DNA of 64,000 nt from an uncultured Clostridia bacterium (GCA_947624965.1 CANQMN010000003.1:1-64000), one strand, 5' to 3'. Positions 42,805 to 51,533 are shown, numbered from the stretch's first letter. Numbers and translations are program-made. Notes: a model not told the origin generated them from the letters alone.

Positions 42805-44196
42805 ATGGAGAAGAACGACGTTTTAACGCTTTCCTGCGACGCGGTCGGCACGAACGGCGAAGGCATTGCCCATGCCGACGGGACGACCGTCTTTATTCCC
42901 TATATGCTCCCCGGAGAAAAGGGGTCCGTAAGGATCCTCAAAACGAAGGGAACGGTCGCCTACGGCAAACTTCTCGAACTCACCATTCCCGCGGAGGAGC
43001 GCGTCCGTCCGCGCTGTGCGGTCTTTTACCGCTGCGGCGGATGCCAGCTCCAACATCTCCGCTACCGCCCGCAGCTCAAATTCAAGACGGAGCTCGTGCA
43101 GGAGTCCCTCAAAAAGATCGGCGGCATCACATTCCCCGTCTCCCCCTGCGAGCGGAGCGAAAAGGAATACGGCTACCGCAATAAATTGCAGCTCCCCATC
43201 GGCAGGGCGGGGGAGGAGAACGTCGTCGGCTTTTACGCCGAGCGGTCCCACCGCATCGTTCCCACGCAGGAGTGCCCGCTCCATCCCGATTGGGCGAAGG
43301 CGCTCATCGCCGCCCTCGTCGGCTTCATGGAAAAGTGCGGGCTGGACGGCTACGACGAGCAGACGGGGAAGGGACAGCTCCGCCACATCGTCGTGCGGGA
43401 ACTCAAAGGAAAATTTATCGTAACGCTGGTTACGACGGTGCGTGAGATCAAGGGGATCGACTATTTCCTGTATCTCCTCGACGGCATTTTCCCGGAATAC
43501 AGTTTCTATCTCAATTTCAACGACGCTGCGACGAACGTCGTGCTCGGCGACGAGTTCGTTCTCCTGAAAGGGAAGGGCTTTTACGAGTGCACGGACAGCG
43601 GCATCACCTTCGAGGCGGGGGCGAACACCTTCGTGCAGGTCAACGAGAATGTGCGCGGCAGGCTGTACGAGCGCGCCGTCTCCCTCGCGGAGGAGGGAGA
43701 CACGGTGGTGGACTGCTATTCGGGCGGCGGGCTTCTCACCGCCATGTTCGCGAAGAAGTGCGGGAAGGCGTACGGCATCGAGGTCGTCCCCGAGGCGAAC
43801 GCCTGCGCCGATCGGCTCAAAGAGCGCAACGGGCTCGAAGACTGCATGGTGAACATCTGCGGCAGGGTCGAGGAAGAGCTCGCGGGCATTCTCGCCGCGG
43901 AAAAGGACGCGACCGTCGTGTTCGATCCGCCGCGCGCGGGCGTGGACCGCGCCGCCCTCCGCGTAGCGATCGCGGCGAAGCCGAAGCGCATCGTCATGAT
44001 CTCCTGCAATCCCGCGACGCTCGCGCGGGACCTCGGGATCCTCACGGGTTCCTTGACGGAGACGGAGACGGGCGAGCTCATAAAGAGCGAAAACGGGGGG
44101 ACGGGGTACGAAATTACGCTCATCCAGCCCTACGATATGTTCCCGCAGACCAAACACGTGGAGACATTGGCGTGCCTCGTGCGCGCCGAAAAATAG
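42805..44196 (+). CDS. rlmD: 23S rRNA (uracil-C5)-methyltransferase (RlmD/RlmCD family)
   Basis: 463 aa. Methylates uracil 1939 (and possibly 747) of 23S rRNA using SAM. An N-terminal TRAM domain precedes the 4Fe-4S cysteines C71, C77, C80 and C157. The catalytic motif SCNPATLARDL and the C-terminal FPQTKHVETLACL are diagnostic. VVDCYSGGGLLTAMFA binds SAM. RlmD versus dual-specificity RlmCD cannot be told from sequence alone. Confidence 0.93.
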   Translation: MEKNDVLTLSCDAVGTNGEGIAHADGTTVFIPYMLPGEKGSVRILKTKGTVAYGKLLELTIPAEERVRPRCAVFYRCGGCQLQHLRYRPQLKFKTELVQESLKKIGGITFPVSPCERSEKEYGYRNKLQLPIGRAGEENVVGFYAERSHRIVPTQECPLHPDWAKALIAALVGFMEKCGLDGYDEQTGKGQLRHIVVRELKGKFIVTLVTTVREIKGIDYFLYLLDGIFPEYSFYLNFNDAATNVVLGDEFVLLKGKGFYECTDSGITFEAGANTFVQVNENVRGRLYERAVSLAEEGDTVVDCYSGGGLLTAMFAKKCGKAYGIEVVPEANACADRLKERNGLEDCMVNICGRVEEELAGILAAEKDATVVFDPPRAGVDRAALRVAIAAKPKRIVMISCNPATLARDLGILTGSLTETETGELIKSENGGTGYEITLIQPYDMFPQTKHVETLACLVRAEK

Positions 44197-44210
44197 AGGA
44201 GGAAACATCT

Positions 44211-44552
44211 ATGCCGTTTATCGACAGCAAAGTTACCGTCGCGCTCACGGAGGAGAAAAAGGAGCGCATCAAAACGAGGTTCGGCAAGGCGATCTCCCTG
44301 CTGCACAAGGGGGAGGGATATCTCATGGTTGGCTTCGAGGACAACTATTCTCTCTATTTCGGAGGAAAGAAGCTGGAAAAGGGCGCCTACGTGGAGGTGA
44401 GCCTGTTCGGGAACGCTTCCGCCGCCGATTACGACAGCATGACGGGGGAGATCTGCCGCATTCTCACGGAGGAACTCTCCATTCCCGCAAATGCCGTCTA
44501 TGTTACCTATCATCCCGTCCGCGACTGGGGCTGGAACGGGGGAAATTTCTGA
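44211..44552 (+). CDS. MIF-like tautomerase family protein
   Basis: 113 aa, the size of macrophage migration inhibitory factor and phenylpyruvate tautomerase. It begins MPFIDSKVTV, exposing Pro2, the catalytic base after Met removal, and ends VYVTYHPVRDWGWNGGNF as family members do. In bacteria the natural substrate is usually unknown. GGAGGAAA precedes the ATG. It shares a transcript with rlmD. Confidence 0.85.
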   Translation: MPFIDSKVTVALTEEKKERIKTRFGKAISLLHKGEGYLMVGFEDNYSLYFGGKKLEKGAYVEVSLFGNASAADYDSMTGEICRILTEELSIPANAVYVTYHPVRDWGWNGGNF

Positions 44553-44569
44553 CGGGCGCGTTTGTCCGC

Positions 44570-44598
44570 TTGTCAATACGGCAAAAATGTGCTATGAT
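44570..44598 (+). promoter_or_regulatory. Promoter of fprA-rubredoxin
   Basis: TTGTCA (44570-44575), 17 bp, TATGAT (44593-44598), 26 bp before ATG 44625. Confidence 0.75.
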
Positions 44599-44624
44599 AG
44601 CGGACGGCAAACGGAGGTATCTCG

Positions 44625-45845
44625 ATGCATAACGTGAAGGAAATATCAAACGATCTCTACTATCTCGGCGGAAACGACCGCAGGCTTGCGCTCTTCGAGA
44701 GCGCGTTTCCCATTCCCCGCGGCGTCTCGTACAATTCCTATCTTTTGAAGGACGAAAAGACCGCGCTGTTCGACACGGTGGACGCCGCCGTCTGCGACCT
44801 CTTCTTGGAGAACCTCGCGGAGGCGCTCGGCGGAAGGAAGCTCGATTATCTCGTCGTCCATCACATGGAGCCCGATCATTCCGCGAGCTTTCTGCGCGTC
44901 GTAGAGAGCTATCCCGAGGTTACCGTCGTAACGAACAAGAAGGTCGCGGCGATGCTCGGAAACTTCTTCCCCTTCGACGGGAGCAAAGTCCTCGTCGTGA
45001 ACGAGGGGGAGACCCTCTCGCTCGGCAAGCGCACGCTCACCTTCCTCTTTGCGCCGATGGTGCACTGGCCCGAGGTGATGATGACGTATATCCCCGAGGA
45101 AAAGACGCTGTTCTCGGCGGACGCGTTCGGCACGTTCGGCGCGCTCGGCGGGAGCATTTTCGCCGACGAAGTACACTTCGAGCGCGATTTTCTCGACGAC
45201 GCGCGGCGGTATTATTTCAACATCGTCGGAAAATACGGCGTGCAGGTGCAGAACGTCTTGAAGAAGGCGGCGGGCGCGGACATCGCGCGCATCTGCCCGT
45301 TGCACGGACCCGTCTGGCGGGAGCCCGCGGGCATCGCTTGGCTGCTCGGAAAATACAATGTTTGGAGCAAGTACGAGCCCGAGGAATCCGGCGTCGCGGT
45401 GTTCTATACGTCCGTCTACGGACACACGCAGAACGCGGCGGAGATCCTCGCCGCGGAGATCGCAAAGCGCGGCGTTTTTACGGCGGTCTACGACGTTTCG
45501 GCGCACCATGTCTCCGAAATGCTCGCGGAGGCATTCCGCTATTCCCACGTCGTGTTCGCGACGACGACGTACAACAACGGCATCTTCATCAGCATGGAGA
45601 ACTTTTTGAACGACCTCAAAGCGCATGCCTACCGCAACAGAAAATATGCGCTCGTGGAAAACGGCTCTTGGTCGCCGCTTGCGGGCACGTATATGCAGGA
45701 CATCATTAAGGAGTGGAAGGACATGACGCAGATCGGGGAAAAAGTTACCGTCCTCTCTTCGGTGAAGGAAGAGACGGCGGCGCGTCTGAAAGCGCTCGGC
45801 GAGGCGATCGCCGAAGATGTAAAAAATCAATCGAAAGGAGGTTGA
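44625..45845 (+). CDS. A-type flavoprotein (FprA/ROO-like diiron oxidoreductase)
   Basis: 406 aa. Reduces O2 or NO to water or N2O to protect an anaerobe. The metallo-beta-lactamase-like diiron domain has H80, E82, D84 and H85 in VHHMEPDHS, H147 in PMVHWPE and D165 in FSADAFG. The C-terminal flavodoxin domain has VFYTSVYGHTQNAA for FMN binding. Rubredoxin, its electron donor, follows after 3 nt. Confidence 0.95.
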   Translation: MHNVKEISNDLYYLGGNDRRLALFESAFPIPRGVSYNSYLLKDEKTALFDTVDAAVCDLFLENLAEALGGRKLDYLVVHHMEPDHSASFLRVVESYPEVTVVTNKKVAAMLGNFFPFDGSKVLVVNEGETLSLGKRTLTFLFAPMVHWPEVMMTYIPEEKTLFSADAFGTFGALGGSIFADEVHFERDFLDDARRYYFNIVGKYGVQVQNVLKKAAGADIARICPLHGPVWREPAGIAWLLGKYNVWSKYEPEESGVAVFYTSVYGHTQNAAEILAAEIAKRGVFTAVYDVSAHHVSEMLAEAFRYSHVVFATTTYNNGIFISMENFLNDLKAHAYRNRKYALVENGSWSPLAGTYMQDIIKEWKDMTQIGEKVTVLSSVKEETAARLKALGEAIAEDVKNQSKGG

Positions 45846-45848
45846 ACC

Positions 45849-46007
45849 ATGGCAAAATACATTTGCAACGTCTGCGGCTACGAGTACGACGAAGAGGCGG
45901 GCGATCCCGATAACGGCATCGCGCCCGGCACCAAGTGGGAGGACGTCCCGGACGATTTCACCTGCCCGCTCTGCGGCGTGGGGAAAGAAGATTTCTCCGC
46001 ACAGTAA
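45849..46007 (+). CDS. Rubredoxin
   Basis: 52 aa. The iron is held by CxxC pairs in [11 protein letters not shown] and [10 protein letters not shown]. The middle segment [14 protein letters not shown] is standard. Start ATG 45849 has AAAGGAGG at ideal spacing. It sits directly behind fprA, so it should donate electrons to it. Confidence 0.95.
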   Translation: MAKYICNVCGYEYDEEAGDPDNGIAPGTKWEDVPDDFTCPLCGVGKEDFSAQ

Positions 46008-46034
46008 CCAAGACCCCGCCGCAAATTTCGGCGG

Positions 46035-46080
46035 AGCGCCCCGTGCCGAGGTTTCCTCGGCACGGGGCGCTTTCTCTTCC
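46035..46080 (+). terminator. Terminator-like hairpin after rubredoxin
   Basis: A 17-bp stem, AGCGCCCCGTGCCGAGG and CCTCGGCACGGGGCGCT (46035-46051 and 46055-46071), with a ttt loop, followed by TTCTCTT. The stem is strong; the T-tract is broken. Confidence 0.7.
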
Positions 46081-46109
46081 CGCCGATCTGCAAACATTTT
46101 TCGGGCGGC

Positions 46110-46310
46110 TCAATTTTCCACATATTCGATAATATCTTCTACTTTGCAGTGCAGAATGGCGCACAGATCGTTGAGTTTCGCGGTGGTGATCCCCCCGCCT
46201 TTTTTCATGCGGTCGACGGTTGCGCTGCTGATGTTATACTTGTTTATCAGGGTATAAGTGGTCTCTCCGCGCGCTTTGAGCGTCCTCCAAAACGGAGCGT
46301 AACTTATCAT
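46110..46310 (-). CDS. XRE/Cro-CI family transcriptional regulator
   Basis: 66 aa, a single helix-turn-helix domain: TYTLINKYNISSATVDRMKKGGGITTAKLNDLCAIL. ATG 46310 lies seven nt after its -10 box, so the mRNA is probably leaderless, as in phage CI repressors. It is divergent from a membrane protein gene. The palindrome in that promoter is its likely operator. Confidence 0.88.
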   Translation of the reverse strand: MISYAPFWRTLKARGETTYTLINKYNISSATVDRMKKGGGITTAKLNDLCAILHCKVEDIIEYVEN

Positions 46311-46316
46311 GGTTTC

Positions 46317-46367
46317 ATTATAAATTCATGTCATATCATTGACAATAGTCATAAATATGACTATAAT
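46317..46367. promoter_or_regulatory. Overlapping divergent promoters with operator in the spacer
   Basis: Rightward: TTGACA (46339-46344), 17 bp, TATAAT (46362-46367), both perfect. Its spacer contains the perfect palindrome TAGTCATA-AA-TATGACTA (46346-46363). Leftward: TTGTCA (46345-46340), 17 bp, TATAAT (46322-46317). The -35 boxes overlap on opposite strands. A repressor bound to the palindrome would block the rightward promoter and touch the edge of the leftward one. Confidence 0.85.
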
Positions 46368-46409
46368 ATAGGTAAAGATTAAATTTTCATACGGAATAGG
46401 AGGAAAAGC

Positions 46410-47189
46410 GTGAAAGTTTTTTTTGGTATGGCAAAAAAAATATTATGGATTTTTGTCCGCTCTGTACTTGTTACTGCAATTTGCGGCTTTTTGAGCATAT
46501 TTATCGAGGCGATCGTCTTCGGTGCGATCTGCGGGGATTTGGCAGGACTGACATTTGCTCCCGAAGTGCATTTCGGCGTTATTATAGGATTGACCGCACT
46601 CCTATCCATATTTGGAACAAGCATTGCATTTTTGGGCTTTGATCCGTTTCTCGGTCACGGAGCCATATGGGAAGAAGCGGCGCGGAGAAAAAAGTCTCCA
46701 AAGGCGTATGTTATGTACATCTTCTTGACTATACACCTTCTTCTCGCCATAGGAGCTGCCGTTTATGTGGCGCTTACATATCCGGTCGCCGCCGAAGCGT
46801 ATCTGGGCGGTACGGATTCTCCGTTGGAAACAGTATGTATTGTTGCGGTCATCATACCGGCACAGGCAATTTTCTACATCGTTGCAATGATATACTACTC
46901 CGATAGCTACTTCAAATGCCCCCGTTGCAAACGGCTTTTTACCATTTCGAGCCATATAGAATCCATAGATTCGCAGGAAAACTACCAATACAAGACGGAG
47001 ACGAGCAACGAAAGGGTCGGCGCCTTAAAATTTCGCGACAAAGAGATAGCGGAAGTTCGCGCGGATGTTACACGGGGTTATCACCGCAAAATTACCAATA
47101 CAAGCACGGAATTCAAATGCGCATGTCTCTATTGCGGATATAGGTTCGGAAGTGTCGAAAACGATACGAAGGTGGGGGAATGGAAATAA
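46410..47189 (+). CDS. Membrane protein with C-terminal zinc ribbon, unknown function
   Basis: 259 aa. Four membrane helices (about 10-35, 52-75, 100-122, 140-165) are followed by a cytoplasmic domain with two CxxC pairs, YFKCPRCKRLF and CACLYCGYRFG, a zinc-ribbon arrangement. G+C is clearly lower than in neighbours and codon use differs, suggesting transfer with the XRE gene. No function is assigned. Confidence 0.72.
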   Translation: MKVFFGMAKKILWIFVRSVLVTAICGFLSIFIEAIVFGAICGDLAGLTFAPEVHFGVIIGLTALLSIFGTSIAFLGFDPFLGHGAIWEEAARRKKSPKAYVMYIFLTIHLLLAIGAAVYVALTYPVAAEAYLGGTDSPLETVCIVAVIIPAQAIFYIVAMIYYSDSYFKCPRCKRLFTISSHIESIDSQENYQYKTETSNERVGALKFRDKEIAEVRADVTRGYHRKITNTSTEFKCACLYCGYRFGSVENDTKVGEWK

Positions 47190-47253
47190 GGAGCTCTTCA
47201 TGTCGGTTGCCGCATTTGACGTAAACTTGTATGATATGAAATAGCGCAATGTA

Positions 47254-47302
47254 AAATCTTATGCCCGCGCGGCGAGAGCCGCGCGGGCATAAGATTTTTC
47301 GC
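47254..47302 (+). terminator. Strong terminator hairpin
   Basis: A perfect 20-bp stem (47254-47273 and 47278-47297) with loop gaga and TTTTTC at the base. It ends the membrane zinc-ribbon gene. Confidence 0.85.
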
Positions 47303-47322
47303 AACTTTTTGGGTTTCTCCCC

Positions 47323-47351
47323 TTGATATCCTCGGAAAAATATGTTAGAAT
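47323..47351 (+). promoter_or_regulatory. Promoter of the scaffold/GGGtGRT pair
   Basis: TTGATA (47323-47328), 17 bp, TAGAAT (47346-47351). TTGGAGGA precedes ATG 47402. Confidence 0.75.
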
Positions 47352-47401
47352 AGGTACGGTAAAAATTTCCCGCAAGGGAGACTATTTGGAGGATTCATCT
47401 T

Positions 47402-48103
47402 ATGCAATATTCACGCGAAGTGGAAGAGATGACCTGCGTCGCCAAGGGACCGTGGCACGATCCCGCGCCCATTCCCGAAGAGGGCAAGTGGATATGCGCG
47501 AAGCAGATCACGGACATCAGCGGATTCACGCACGGCATCGGCTGGTGCGCCCCGCAGCAGGGTGCGTGCAAACTCACCCTCAACGTCAAGAAAGGCGTTA
47601 TCGAGGAAGCCCTTGTCGAGACGATCGGCTGCTCGGGCATGACGCACTCGGCGGCGATGGCGGCGGAGATCCTGCCCCATAAGACGATTTTGGAAGCCCT
47701 CAATACCGACCTCGTCTGCGACGCCATCAACACGGCGATGCGAGAGCTCTTCTTGCAGATCGTGTACGGCAGAACGCAGTCGGCGTTTTCGGACGACGGG
47801 CTCGTCGTGGGCGCGGGGCTCGAAGACCTCGGCAAGGGGCTCCGTTCGCAGGTCGGCACCATGTACGGCACGGCGAAGAAGGGCGTGCGCTATCTCGAAA
47901 TGGCGGAAGGGTACGTTACCCGTCTCGCGCTCGATAAAAACGGCGAGGTCTGCGGTTACGAATTTGTCTCCCTCGGCAAGATGACCGACTTCATCAAGAA
48001 GGGTCTCACGCCCAACGAGGCTTGGGAGAAGGCGACGGGTCACTACGGCAGGTTCGCGGAAGAACAGGGTGCGGTGAAGTACATCGACCCCCGCAAGGAA
48101 TAA
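47402..48103 (+). CDS. Iron-sulfur cluster scaffold-like protein paired with GGGtGRT protein
   Basis: 233 aa. Contains an IscU-like segment: IGWCAPQQGACKLTLNVKKG and VETIGCSGMTHSAAMAAEILP, giving cysteines that could assemble a cluster, but without the third IscU-type HCS. Annotated families of this type occur only beside GGGtGRT genes. Role is unknown; a scaffold or cofactor-holding function is inferred from the cysteine layout. Confidence 0.8.
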   Translation: MQYSREVEEMTCVAKGPWHDPAPIPEEGKWICAKQITDISGFTHGIGWCAPQQGACKLTLNVKKGVIEEALVETIGCSGMTHSAAMAAEILPHKTILEALNTDLVCDAINTAMRELFLQIVYGRTQSAFSDDGLVVGAGLEDLGKGLRSQVGTMYGTAKKGVRYLEMAEGYVTRLALDKNGEVCGYEFVSLGKMTDFIKKGLTPNEAWEKATGHYGRFAEEQGAVKYIDPRKE

Positions 48104-48114
48104 GGAGGCGCGAA

Positions 48115-49116
48115 ATGGCTCTGTTTGAAGGTTATGAAAGAAGGATCGACAAGATCAACAAGACGCTCAAAGAATACGGCATCGGCTCGGTAGAGGAATG
48201 CAAAGATATCTGCCTTTCTAATGGCGTCGATTGCGATAAGCTCGTGCGCGGCACGCAGCCCATCTGCTTCGAGAACGCCGTCTGGGCATACACCGTGGGC
48301 GCGGCGATCGCCATCAAGAAGGGTTGCAAGAGGGCGGCGGACGCCGCCGCCGCGATCGGCATCGGGTTGCAGGCGTTCTGCATTCCCGGCTCGGTCGCCG
48401 AGAACAGGCAAGTGGGGCTCGGGCACGGGAACCTCGGCAAGATGCTCCTCTCCGAGGAGACGGAGTGCTTCTGCTTCCTCGCGGGGCACGAGAGCTTTGC
48501 CGCCGCGGAGGGCGCCATCTCCATCGCGATGAACGCCAATAAGGTGAGAAAGAACCCGCTCCGCGTCATTCTGAACGGGCTCGGCAAGGACGCGGCGTAC
48601 ATCATCTCCCGCATCAACGGGTTCACCTACTGCGAGACGGAATTCGACCCCTACACCGAGACGGTGAAGGTAACGAAGCGCATCCCTTATTCGGACGGAC
48701 CGCGCGCGAAAGTGAATTGCTACGGCGCGGACAACGTACCCGAGGGCGTCGCCATCATGAAGCTCGAACACGTCGGCGTGTCCATCACGGGCAACTCGAC
48801 GAATCCCACGCGCTTCCAGCACCCCGTCGCGGGCACCTACAAGAAGTGGTGCGTCGAAAACGGCGTGAAGTACTTCTCCGTGGCTTCGGGTGGCGGCACG
48901 GGCAGGACCTTGCACCCCGACAACATGGCGGCGGGTCCTTCCTCCTACGGCATGACGGATACGATGGGCAGGATGCACTCGGACGCGCAGTTCGCGGGCT
49001 CTTCGTCCGTTCCCGCGCACGTCGAGATGATGGGGCTCATCGGTATGGGCAACAACCCTATGGTCGGTGCGACCGTCGCGGTCGCGGTCGCCGTGCAGGA
49101 AGGCATGAGCAAGTAA
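48115..49116 (+). CDS. GGGtGRT protein
   Basis: 333 aa. The name-giving motif GGGTGRT is at residues 259-265 (SVASGGGTGRTLHPDN). Other conserved stretches: GRMHSDAQFAGSSSVPAHVEMMGLIGMGNNPMVGAT and FCFLAGHESFAAAEGAIS. The glycine-rich loops suggest a cofactor or nucleotide site. No reaction is known for the family. AAGGAGG precedes ATG 48115, 11 nt after the scaffold-like gene, so the two are one operon. Confidence 0.88.
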   Translation: MALFEGYERRIDKINKTLKEYGIGSVEECKDICLSNGVDCDKLVRGTQPICFENAVWAYTVGAAIAIKKGCKRAADAAAAIGIGLQAFCIPGSVAENRQVGLGHGNLGKMLLSEETECFCFLAGHESFAAAEGAISIAMNANKVRKNPLRVILNGLGKDAAYIISRINGFTYCETEFDPYTETVKVTKRIPYSDGPRAKVNCYGADNVPEGVAIMKLEHVGVSITGNSTNPTRFQHPVAGTYKKWCVENGVKYFSVASGGGTGRTLHPDNMAAGPSSYGMTDTMGRMHSDAQFAGSSSVPAHVEMMGLIGMGNNPMVGATVAVAVAVQEGMSK

Positions 49117-49129
49117 TTTTCCCGAAAAA

Positions 49130-49170
49130 ACAAAAAGAGATTCCGAGGGCTCGGGATCTCTTTTTGCGCG
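49130..49170. terminator. Bidirectional terminator
   Basis: AAAAAGAGATTCCGAG (49132-49147) pairs with CTCGGGATCTCTTTTT (49150-49165), with one G-U pair. Serves the GGGtGRT gene and the converging araC gene. Confidence 0.85.
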
Positions 49171-49191
49171 CGGGTGCGTTTTACCCGTGCG

Positions 49192-50073
49192 TCATTCGCG
49201 CGGCGCGTTGGCTTCGATGAGTTCGCAGTCGTACAGGGTCGGGTTGAACGGCGCGGTGCTCGGGTAGACGAAGCTGTCGCTGATGAGGTAGTCGGGCGGG
49301 ATATTCTTGGGGGAATACCCTGTCAGTTCGCGGAAAATGCGGTTGAAATTGCGGATCGTGCCGAAGCCGCAGCGGAGGGAAATTTCCGTCATGGAGAGAT
49401 CTTCCCCGCCGTGGATGAGCTCGATGGCGCGGTTGGTGCGCACGTAATTGAGGTATTGCGAGAAGGTCGTCCCTGTCGTCGTGCGGAAATAGCGCGAAAA
49501 ATAGGATTCGCTCATGCCCATGAAGGAGGCGGCGTCCGAAAAGGTGTAGTAGGCGTACTTTTCGGAGAGTTCTTCGAGGAGGCTCATAAAGCGGCGGGAA
49601 GTCTGGCTTGTCGTGCCGCGCGGGACCACTTCTTCCGAGCGGAATACGGCGAGCATGAGTTGCATCACTTTGCAGGCGGCTTCGAGCCCGTAGAAGGGCT
49701 GTTTGCGGAGCAGGATGTCGCGCAGTTCCCTGTAAATTTCGGGCACGGGATAGGAATGCGCGAGCTTGGGCGAGGCGAGCCGCACGTCGCCGAGGTGGAC
49801 GCGGAGCGTTTCGTAGTCGAACACGATGACGATGAGCGTCGTCGAGGGGTCCTTTGCGTGCATGTAGTGGACCTGCCCGCTGTCCACGTACAGCATTTCG
49901 CCCGTAACGAGGGTGTGCATCTTTCTTTCGCAGAACACGTCGATCTCGCCCTTCTCCACGTACAGGAGTTCGCAGTCGTAGTGCCAGTGCAGAAGGTTTT
50001 GCGAATTTTTGTATTTGCCCACCCAGACCTTGACGGACGGGGCGTAGTTCCAAACTTCCCGTTTCGCGATCAT
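49192..50073 (-). CDS. AraC family regulator, probable control of gal genes
   Basis: 293 aa. An N-terminal cupin sensor (LHWHYDCELLYVEKGEIDVF) leads to two C-terminal HTH motifs: FSDAASFMGMSESYFSRYFRTTTGTTFSQYL and MTEISLRCGFGTIRNFNRIFRELTGYSP. It is divergent from galK-galT-galE, so sugar-responsive activation is the natural inference. ATG 50073 has GAGGTG at good spacing; GTG 50082 is an alternative. Confidence 0.9.
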   Translation of the reverse strand: MIAKREVWNYAPSVKVWVGKYKNSQNLLHWHYDCELLYVEKGEIDVFCERKMHTLVTGEMLYVDSGQVHYMHAKDPSTTLIVIVFDYETLRVHLGDVRLASPKLAHSYPVPEIYRELRDILLRKQPFYGLEAACKVMQLMLAVFRSEEVVPRGTTSQTSRRFMSLLEELSEKYAYYTFSDAASFMGMSESYFSRYFRTTTGTTFSQYLNYVRTNRAIELIHGGEDLSMTEISLRCGFGTIRNFNRIFRELTGYSPKNIPPDYLISDSFVYPSTAPFNPTLYDCELIEANAPRE

Positions 50074-50091
50074 AATTTTCACCTCGGCAAC

Positions 50092-50201
50092 AGTATACCT
50101 CTTTTTTCGGGGGTTGTCAAAGGAAAAAAATCAAAAATAACAATAAATGTCCATAAGCTGACAAGAGAATGCTTGTTTTTGTCCTTTTTGCGCGTTATAA
50201 T
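50092..50201. promoter_or_regulatory. Divergent araC and gal promoters
   Basis: Leftward: TTGACA (50120-50115), 17 bp, TATACT (50097-50092), for araC. Rightward: TTGTTT (50173-50178), 17 bp, TATAAT (50196-50201), for galK. The poor rightward -35 suits an activator-dependent promoter. The AT-rich interval 50121-50172, including AATAAATGTCCATAAGCTG, is the likely AraC-binding region. Confidence 0.75.
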
Positions 50202-50300
50202 ATAGGCGTAAAACGGGCGTGAAGGAAACGAGGGCGAAAATTCGCCGCGATTGCGCACGGTACTGGAACCGATTATTATCATTCCCCCTGATTGATAGAT

Positions 50301-50344
50301 CGAAATGGCGAGGCGCGCAAGGCGCTTCGCCGTTTCGGTTTTTC
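50301..50344 (+). terminator. Intrinsic terminator inside the galK leader (attenuator candidate)
   Basis: CGAAATGGCGAGGCGC (50301-50316) pairs with GCGCTTCGCCGTTTCG (50322-50337) over 16 bp, including two G-U pairs, with loop gcaag and then GTTTTTC. It lies between the gal promoter (start about 50208) and galK (50385). Transcription of gal must pass it. Upstream GGCGAAAATTCGCC (about 50232-50245) could form a competing hairpin. Confidence 0.65.
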
Positions 50345-50384
50345 GCGCCCGCGGGAAATAAGGAAAAGACGAGAGAGGATCTGC

Positions 50385-51533
50385 ATGGTAAACAAATTCA
50401 AGGAGCTGTTCGGGGCGCCGCCCGAAGCGATCTATTCCGCGGCGGGAAGGGTCAATCTTATCGGCGAACACGTAGACTATTGCGGGGGGCAGGTTTTGCC
50501 CGCCGCGCTCACGCTCAAATGCCGCGTCGCCGTCCGCAAGAACGGGACGAACTTTTTCCGTGTCGCCGCGACCGATATTCCCGCCCGTGCGGAGATCGAT
50601 CTGTCCGCCACGGAGAATTATAAGGACCTCAAATGGGGAAACTATCAGGCGGGCGTCGCGGACGAAATGAAGAAGGCGGGCTATCGGCTCGTCGGGTGCG
50701 ACGTCCTGTACGATTGCTCCGTTCCCTTCGGTTCCGGGCTCTCGTCCTCCGCGGCGATCGAGGTCGCGACCGCCTACGCGCTCGCGCGGACGGGGGAAAA
50801 TCCCATCGACAAGTCGGCGCTCGCCGTGCTCTGCCAGCGGGCGGAGAATATTTACTGCGGCGTGAATTGCGGCATCATGGACCAGTTCGCCTCGGCAAAC
50901 GGCAAAAAGGGCAACGCGTTGCTGCTCGACTGCGCGACGCTCGCCTACGAATATATCCCGCTCGACTTGAAGGATTGCGTGCTGGTGCTCGCGAACTGCA
51001 ACAAGCCGCGCAATCTCGTGGAGAGCAAGTATAACGAGCGGCGTTCGGAAGTGGAGACCGCGCTTCGGGTGCTGAAAAGGAGATTCGACGTCCCCAATCT
51101 CGCGAGCCTCAAACCCTATCAGGTGGAGGAATACCGCACGCTCATGCCGCCCGTCGTCTATCACAGGGCGCGCCACGTCGTTACCGAATGCGAGCGCGTG
51201 CGCCGCAGTGTGGAGGCGCTCCGCGCGGGACGGCTCGGCGAATTCGGACAGTATCTCAACCAATCCCATCTCTCCCTTCGCGAGGATTACGAAGTTACGG
51301 GCAGGGAGCTCGATACGCTCGCGGAGGCTGCGTGGGTGAGACCGGAGTGTCTCGGCTCCCGCATGACGGGCGCGGGCTTCGGCGGATGCACCGTCTCCCT
51401 CGTGAGAAAGCGCGGCGTGGACGCGTTCATCGCCGCCGTGGGGGAAGAATATCGGAAAGAGATCGGGTACGAGGCTTCCTTCTATGTTGCGGAAGTCGCG
51501 GACGGGATCATCGAGGAGGAGTATGTCGGTTGA
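50385..51533 (+). CDS. galK: Galactokinase
   Basis: 382 aa. Phosphorylates galactose at C1, first step of the Leloir pathway. GHMP-kinase motifs: the sugar-binding GRVNLIGEHVDYCGG, the ATP-binding FGSGLSSSAAIEVA and the C-terminal GSRMTGAGFGGCTVSLV. GAGAGG precedes ATG 50385. It overlaps galT by 11 nt. Confidence 0.95.
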   Translation: MVNKFKELFGAPPEAIYSAAGRVNLIGEHVDYCGGQVLPAALTLKCRVAVRKNGTNFFRVAATDIPARAEIDLSATENYKDLKWGNYQAGVADEMKKAGYRLVGCDVLYDCSVPFGSGLSSSAAIEVATAYALARTGENPIDKSALAVLCQRAENIYCGVNCGIMDQFASANGKKGNALLLDCATLAYEYIPLDLKDCVLVLANCNKPRNLVESKYNERRSEVETALRVLKRRFDVPNLASLKPYQVEEYRTLMPPVVYHRARHVVTECERVRRSVEALRAGRLGEFGQYLNQSHLSLREDYEVTGRELDTLAEAAWVRPECLGSRMTGAGFGGCTVSLVRKRGVDAFIAAVGEEYRKEIGYEASFYVAEVADGIIEEEYVG

